Shown: positions 60,831 to 64,000 of the stretch, piece after piece | How positions within the stretch are numbered: the first letter of the stretch is position 1 | Layout of the letters: every line of letters begins with the position of its first letter | Origin: ZC4RG30 sp039917615 | GTDB taxonomy: Bacteria > Pseudomonadota > Gammaproteobacteria > Steroidobacterales > Steroidobacteraceae | NCBI GenBank assembly: GCA_039917615.1 | Contig: JBDSJD010000008.1 | Location: 9,800-73,799 of the forward strand | Direction of reading: 5' to 3' | DNA: 64,000 nt | The notes under the pieces: model-generated | Database searches by the model: none | Seen by the model: only the letters and a program-made list of their open reading frames with translations | Told to the model about the DNA's origin: nothing | Position numbers and translations under genes: made by a program

Positions 60831-62744
60831 TCAGGTTTCCTGACGCCAGTAGAGGTTGTAGCGTTCGTGGGAGAGCCGGAACCAGGGGATGAAATCAACG
60901 CTGGCGCCGCCTGCAAAACCAGTGGTTCGAAACTCGAGTCTGTCCGGGTTGACTCGCGAGGTGTGGCCTGGCAGCTCTTCGAGCGGGCGCGTCCAGCGCG
61001 GTATCGCGACCTCGGCCCTCAGCATGTTGCCCGATTCGCGCTCGTTGACGATGATCTGCGCGCCGGGTGCGAGTCCTGCCGTGCCCATCCGGCCAGCCAG
61101 CACGATGGGGCCGTGCATCAGCGCAACATGATCGGGTGCATCGGGCAGCGGCTCGATGCGCAATGCCATGGGCAGGGAAACCCGCACGCTGTCGCCGGAC
61201 TTGATGCGGCTGCGGGGGAGCTCGAAATAACTGCCCGGCTTTCGGCTGACGGCCACATCCCCGCCGTTCCAGACCGTCCTCATCTCTGCGCACCACGCGG
61301 GGTGCCTGATACGCACCTTGAGATTCTGCCGCCGCCTCGCAGTAAAGCGCAGCACGAAGGTGTCACTGTCGGGGAAGTTGCCTGCCTGTGTGATCGTCAA
61401 ACCGCGTTCGCGCCACTGGAGCGTAGAGGCCATGAACAGGTTCACGTACAGCGCATCATCCGTGTGTGCATAGATGGATTCACCGTAACGCGCATGGTTC
61501 TCGATGCCCGATCCCGTACAGCACCAGAAGGAATCAAACGGTGTGTGATACAGGCGCACGTATCCCGGTCGCGTCGACTGGAAATAGGTATTCATGCCGG
61601 ACTCTGGATCCTGCGATGCCAGGATGCCGTTGTAGAGTGCGCGCTCGAAGTAATCGCAGTATTCCACCTGGGGGTCTCGCGCGTACAGCGAACGCGTGAG
61701 CCGCATCATGTTGTGGGTGCAGCAGGTCTCCATGGTCTTGGCGGAATCCAGATGTTTCACAAACTCTGAACCGGGGAAGAAATGCTCCGCGTCGCCATGG
61801 CCGCCCGTAGCAAACGACCGCCGTGTGGTAACCGTGCGCCAGAAGAACCTCGCCGCCGCATCGTAGCCGCCGTCACCAGAGGTCATGGTGTCAGCGATGC
61901 GGCTGAATCCGACCACCTTCGGAATCTGGGTATTGGAATGCAGGCCGTCGAGACTGTCGACGCCCAGGGCCAGCGGGCGCAGCAGCGCCTGATGGGAAAA
62001 TCGCTGCGCAAGTAGCGCGTACCGGTTTTCGCGGGTGAGCTCGTACAGGTCGGCGAGCACTTCGTTCATGCCGCCGTGCTCGCGATCGAGCATTTTCTGG
62101 AAGCGATCCTCGGGCACGCCGGCGCAGGCGCGGTCGATCCATGCAGAAAACTTCACCCAGACGTCGAGCGCCACCAGGTTGCCGCGATGCAGATGCGCAT
62201 CCCGCAGCCCCGCCAGCACCTTGTGTGTGGTGTACCAGGGGACGCCCGCAAACCTGTTGCCGGCCAGACTGTCTACGAGTGGCGCGACGCCATCGGGAAA
62301 GGCCGTGAGCCAGCCGCCGGTTCTGGCCTGGCATGCCGCGAGTTCGCCAACGATGTAATCCACGCGTTCTGCAAAGCGATGGTCGCCCGTGGATTCGTAC
62401 ATGCACGCGGCGGCCGTGAGGTAGTGGCCCAGGGTATGGCCATGGCAACGAATATCGACCCAGGGCTGCACCGATTCCCAACCGCCATATACCGCGGCCT
62501 GCGGCGGAAGCCCCGCGTTGCCGCGAAAATTGGCCAGCATGCGATCCGGTTCGAGTCGCAGGAGATAGTCGGCGTCGAGCTTCTGTGCCCGGAGGAATGG
62601 CCCTTCACCAAGGCGCACATCGGCAAGGCGGAAATAACGCAGCGCTGACGCGGGGGCCGGTGCCGATGCTGCCTGCGCGGGGGCGCAAACATACGCTACG
62701 CCTGCGCCAAGTACCTTCAACGCTTCGCGGCGCGAGTGTGTCAT
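60831..62744 (-). CDS. GH127-family glycoside hydrolase (beta-L-arabinofuranosidase-like, DUF1680)
   Basis: Tat-type signal (SRREALKVLGAGVAYV) exports this 637-residue protein. The catalytic barrel carries the cysteine-zinc site of GH127: E339 and C341 in TMETCCTHN, and C408-C409 in FWCCTGSGIEN, one of which is the cysteine nucleophile. CHGHTLGHYLTAAA and GVPWYTTHKVLAGL are family segments. A C-terminal beta-sandwich follows (about 440-637). Characterised members remove beta-L-arabinofuranose; the true substrate here is open. It has the esterase gene upstream on the same strand. Confidence 0.9.
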   Translation of the reverse strand: MTHSRREALKVLGAGVAYVCAPAQAASAPAPASALRYFRLADVRLGEGPFLRAQKLDADYLLRLEPDRMLANFRGNAGLPPQAAVYGGWESVQPWVDIRCHGHTLGHYLTAAACMYESTGDHRFAERVDYIVGELAACQARTGGWLTAFPDGVAPLVDSLAGNRFAGVPWYTTHKVLAGLRDAHLHRGNLVALDVWVKFSAWIDRACAGVPEDRFQKMLDREHGGMNEVLADLYELTRENRYALLAQRFSHQALLRPLALGVDSLDGLHSNTQIPKVVGFSRIADTMTSGDGGYDAAARFFWRTVTTRRSFATGGHGDAEHFFPGSEFVKHLDSAKTMETCCTHNMMRLTRSLYARDPQVEYCDYFERALYNGILASQDPESGMNTYFQSTRPGYVRLYHTPFDSFWCCTGSGIENHARYGESIYAHTDDALYVNLFMASTLQWRERGLTITQAGNFPDSDTFVLRFTARRRQNLKVRIRHPAWCAEMRTVWNGGDVAVSRKPGSYFELPRSRIKSGDSVRVSLPMALRIEPLPDAPDHVALMHGPIVLAGRMGTAGLAPGAQIIVNERESGNMLRAEVAIPRWTRPLEELPGHTSRVNPDRLEFRTTGFAGGASVDFIPWFRLSHERYNLYWRQET

Positions 62745-62851
62745 GCCGACCTTGAATCAACAGTGGCGGGCGGACGCAATGCTGGGAAGTGGCGACGCTC
62801 TGTTTGACGAGAGAGTGACTCCCAACCCCTTTGGATTTTCCCTCAGCGTAA

Positions 62852-62884
62852 ACCCTGGGCATGCGCTTGCGCAGAGCCCAGGGT
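62852..62884 (-). terminator. terminator-like hairpin between esterase and GH127 genes
   Basis: ACCCTGGGC (62852-62860) and GCCCAGGGT (62876-62884) form a perfect 9-bp stem, with a smaller TGCGC/GCGCA stem in its loop. On the minus strand it lies 27 bp past the esterase stop and ends GGGTTTACG, a weak U-run. Confidence 0.5.
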
Positions 62885-62911
62885 CGCTTCGTCAGCGAGC
62901 TGCGATCCTGA

Positions 62912-64000
62912 TCATCGGAAGATCATGGGGGCAAACTGATGGAAGCTCCGGCGCCAGGTCTGCCAGTCGTGGGCAGTGTCCTGAGAGACGAAGGAAACAG
63001 CCTTGATGCCGGCCTTGTTGAGTGCTTCGGCGGCGGAGTTGGCGCTGGCGAAGTTTTCGCGGCTTCCGTAGCTCATGAACACCAGTTTGACCTTCTTCTT
63101 GAAGTCGGCGACGTTGGTAATTGCTTCCGGGGTAATTACGCCGCCGCTGAAGATGCCGATATAGGAGAAAGCGTCCAGGTGTGCGGGTGCGATGGAACGC
63201 GTCTGCATGCCACCCATGGAGAGGCCAGCCATGGCGCGATGTTCGCGGTCGGCGATGGTGCGGAAGTTCTTTTCGATGTCCGGGATGACTTCCTTGAGGA
63301 GCATCTCTTCAAAGGCGGTGAACCGCAGCGTGGCGGGGCTGGTGCTGGCTCCAGCGGGAAGTCCCAGGAGCCCGGTGGGGACTTCACCCACGCGGTTCAC
63401 GAAACCGTTGTTCATGACGATGATCATGGGCGTCGCCTTCTTTTCGGCGATGAGGTTGTCCATGATGTTGTTAACAAGGCCGGAGTGGGTCCACTCCTGC
63501 TCCATTTCACCGGCGCCGTGTTGCAGGTAAAGCACCGGATAGCGAGTGTTGCGGCTGGCGTCGTAGCCAGGCGGTGTGTAGACGAACATGCGGCGGAATG
63601 TGCCGGCGACATTGGACTTGAACCAGTGCTCGCGGACGTCGCCATGGGGGACATCCTTCATCCCGTAGTAGTCTTCCTTCGGGGCCGGGGATTCGACCAT
63701 GGCTTTCCACCCATTGGCGTAGACCATGCTGGATCCCGGGTCTGGGAAGGCGACACCATCGACGTAAACGGTGACGAGGCGCATGCCCGGCCCGGGATAG
63801 GGCACAAAAACATTCCACACGCCCTTGGCGTCCTTTTCATAGGCGTAGCGGGCGCCGCCGAATCCAAGTTGCACGGCCTTGGCATTGGGGGCATTGAATT
63901 GGAACCAAAAGCGACCGTCTTCGGTGGTCTGGGGAAATGTCGCCTGGCGGTGAGTGGAACCGGATTTCTTCCACTCGCCGGTGTTGGGAGTGGGCATGGG
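62912..64000 (-). CDS. CE1-type carbohydrate esterase with N-terminal Ig-like domain, 5' end outside window
   Basis: Alpha/beta-hydrolase with feruloyl/acetyl-xylan esterase character. A beta-sandwich domain (residues about 20-100 of the visible part, FWFQFNAPNAKAVQLGFGG) precedes the hydrolase. The nucleophile elbow is AGLSMGGMQT, with PVLYLQHGAGE as the oxyanion region and the catalytic His in DTAHDWQTWR near the end. The frame is open to the window edge; the visible start (MPTPNTGEWKK) lacks a signal peptide expected of this family, so the N-terminus probably lies beyond 64000. At least 361 residues are visible. It would cleave ester side groups of plant or algal polysaccharide. Confidence 0.87.
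   Translation of the reverse strand, partial: PMPTPNTGEWKKSGSTHRQATFPQTTEDGRFWFQFNAPNAKAVQLGFGGARYAYEKDAKGVWNVFVPYPGPGMRLVTVYVDGVAFPDPGSSMVYANGWKAMVESPAPKEDYYGMKDVPHGDVREHWFKSNVAGTFRRMFVYTPPGYDASRNTRYPVLYLQHGAGEMEQEWTHSGLVNNIMDNLIAEKKATPMIIVMNNGFVNRVGEVPTGLLGLPAGASTSPATLRFTAFEEMLLKEVIPDIEKNFRTIADREHRAMAGLSMGGMQTRSIAPAHLDAFSYIGIFSGGVITPEAITNVADFKKKVKLVFMSYGSRENFASANSAAEALNKAGIKAVSFVSQDTAHDWQTWRRSFHQFAPMIFR

Overview
The window is about 64 kb of GC-rich chromosome from a gammaproteobacterium. The clues are the dnaE-accA-tilS order, the lpxD-fabZ-lpxA-lpxB block joined to skp-bamA-rseP-dxr-cdsA-uppS-frr-pyrH-tsf-rpsB, divergent map-glnD-dapC-dapD, and a GTP-type PEP carboxykinase. A Xanthomonas/Steroidobacter-like lineage fits the non-phosphorylating fucose genes, but genus cannot be fixed from sequence alone.

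Layout. 86-20474 (minus) is a tightly packed housekeeping block read from rpsB towards tilS: translation factors, isoprenoid and phospholipid precursors, outer-membrane assembly, lipid A, RNase HII, DNA polymerase III alpha, acetyl-CoA carboxylase alpha and tRNA-Ile lysidine synthetase. Many junctions are 4-bp start/stop overlaps. A strong promoter lies before rpsB and an intrinsic terminator follows tsf. 20689-26235 (plus) carries map, glnD, dapC and dapD. 26264-33093 (minus) is a tripartite RND efflux operon followed by a decaying arsenic module: a 5'-shortened arsR, an intact arsC and an aquaporin gene that has lost its middle. 33292-39357 (minus) is pstS-porin-pstC-pstA-pstB. dapE (plus) and dsbB (minus) separate it from phoU-phoR-phoB (minus). 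Upstream of phoB lie three CTGTAAC-like repeats at 11-bp spacing, a clear PhoB box; a weaker box precedes pstS. tsaB, a YoaA/DinG-type helicase, pckG, a cyclase-FHA protein and dusA complete the conserved part.

Accessory part (50.8-64 kb). Immediately upstream of dusA is a dead tyrosine-integrase gene (internal deletion plus stop codon), a PrtN-type activator gene and a chimeric ORF. This looks like the scar of a dusA-associated integrative element. A secreted B3-like metallo-beta-lactamase-fold protein follows. Then comes a non-phosphorylating L-fucose operon: SDR, L-fuconate dehydratase, L-fuconolactonase, L-fucose dehydrogenase and FucP. The hydrolase expected for the last step survives only as a 27-codon remnant between the first SDR and the dehydratase. 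Two small uncharacterised genes, a secreted DUF1080 protein, a GH127 enzyme and a CE1-type esterase (cut by the window end) follow, suggesting use of fucose/arabinose-decorated polysaccharide.

I did not find a convincing wholly new multi-gene system. The best leads are the fucose operon with its excised hydrolase, the dusA element scar with its chimeric ORF, the RND pump lacking standard proton-relay residues, and ribosomal protein S2 with a long basic tail. No tRNA, rRNA, CRISPR array or complete insertion sequence was seen. No gene-free stretch exceeds 300 bases; the longest, 52049-52289, holds nothing I can name.
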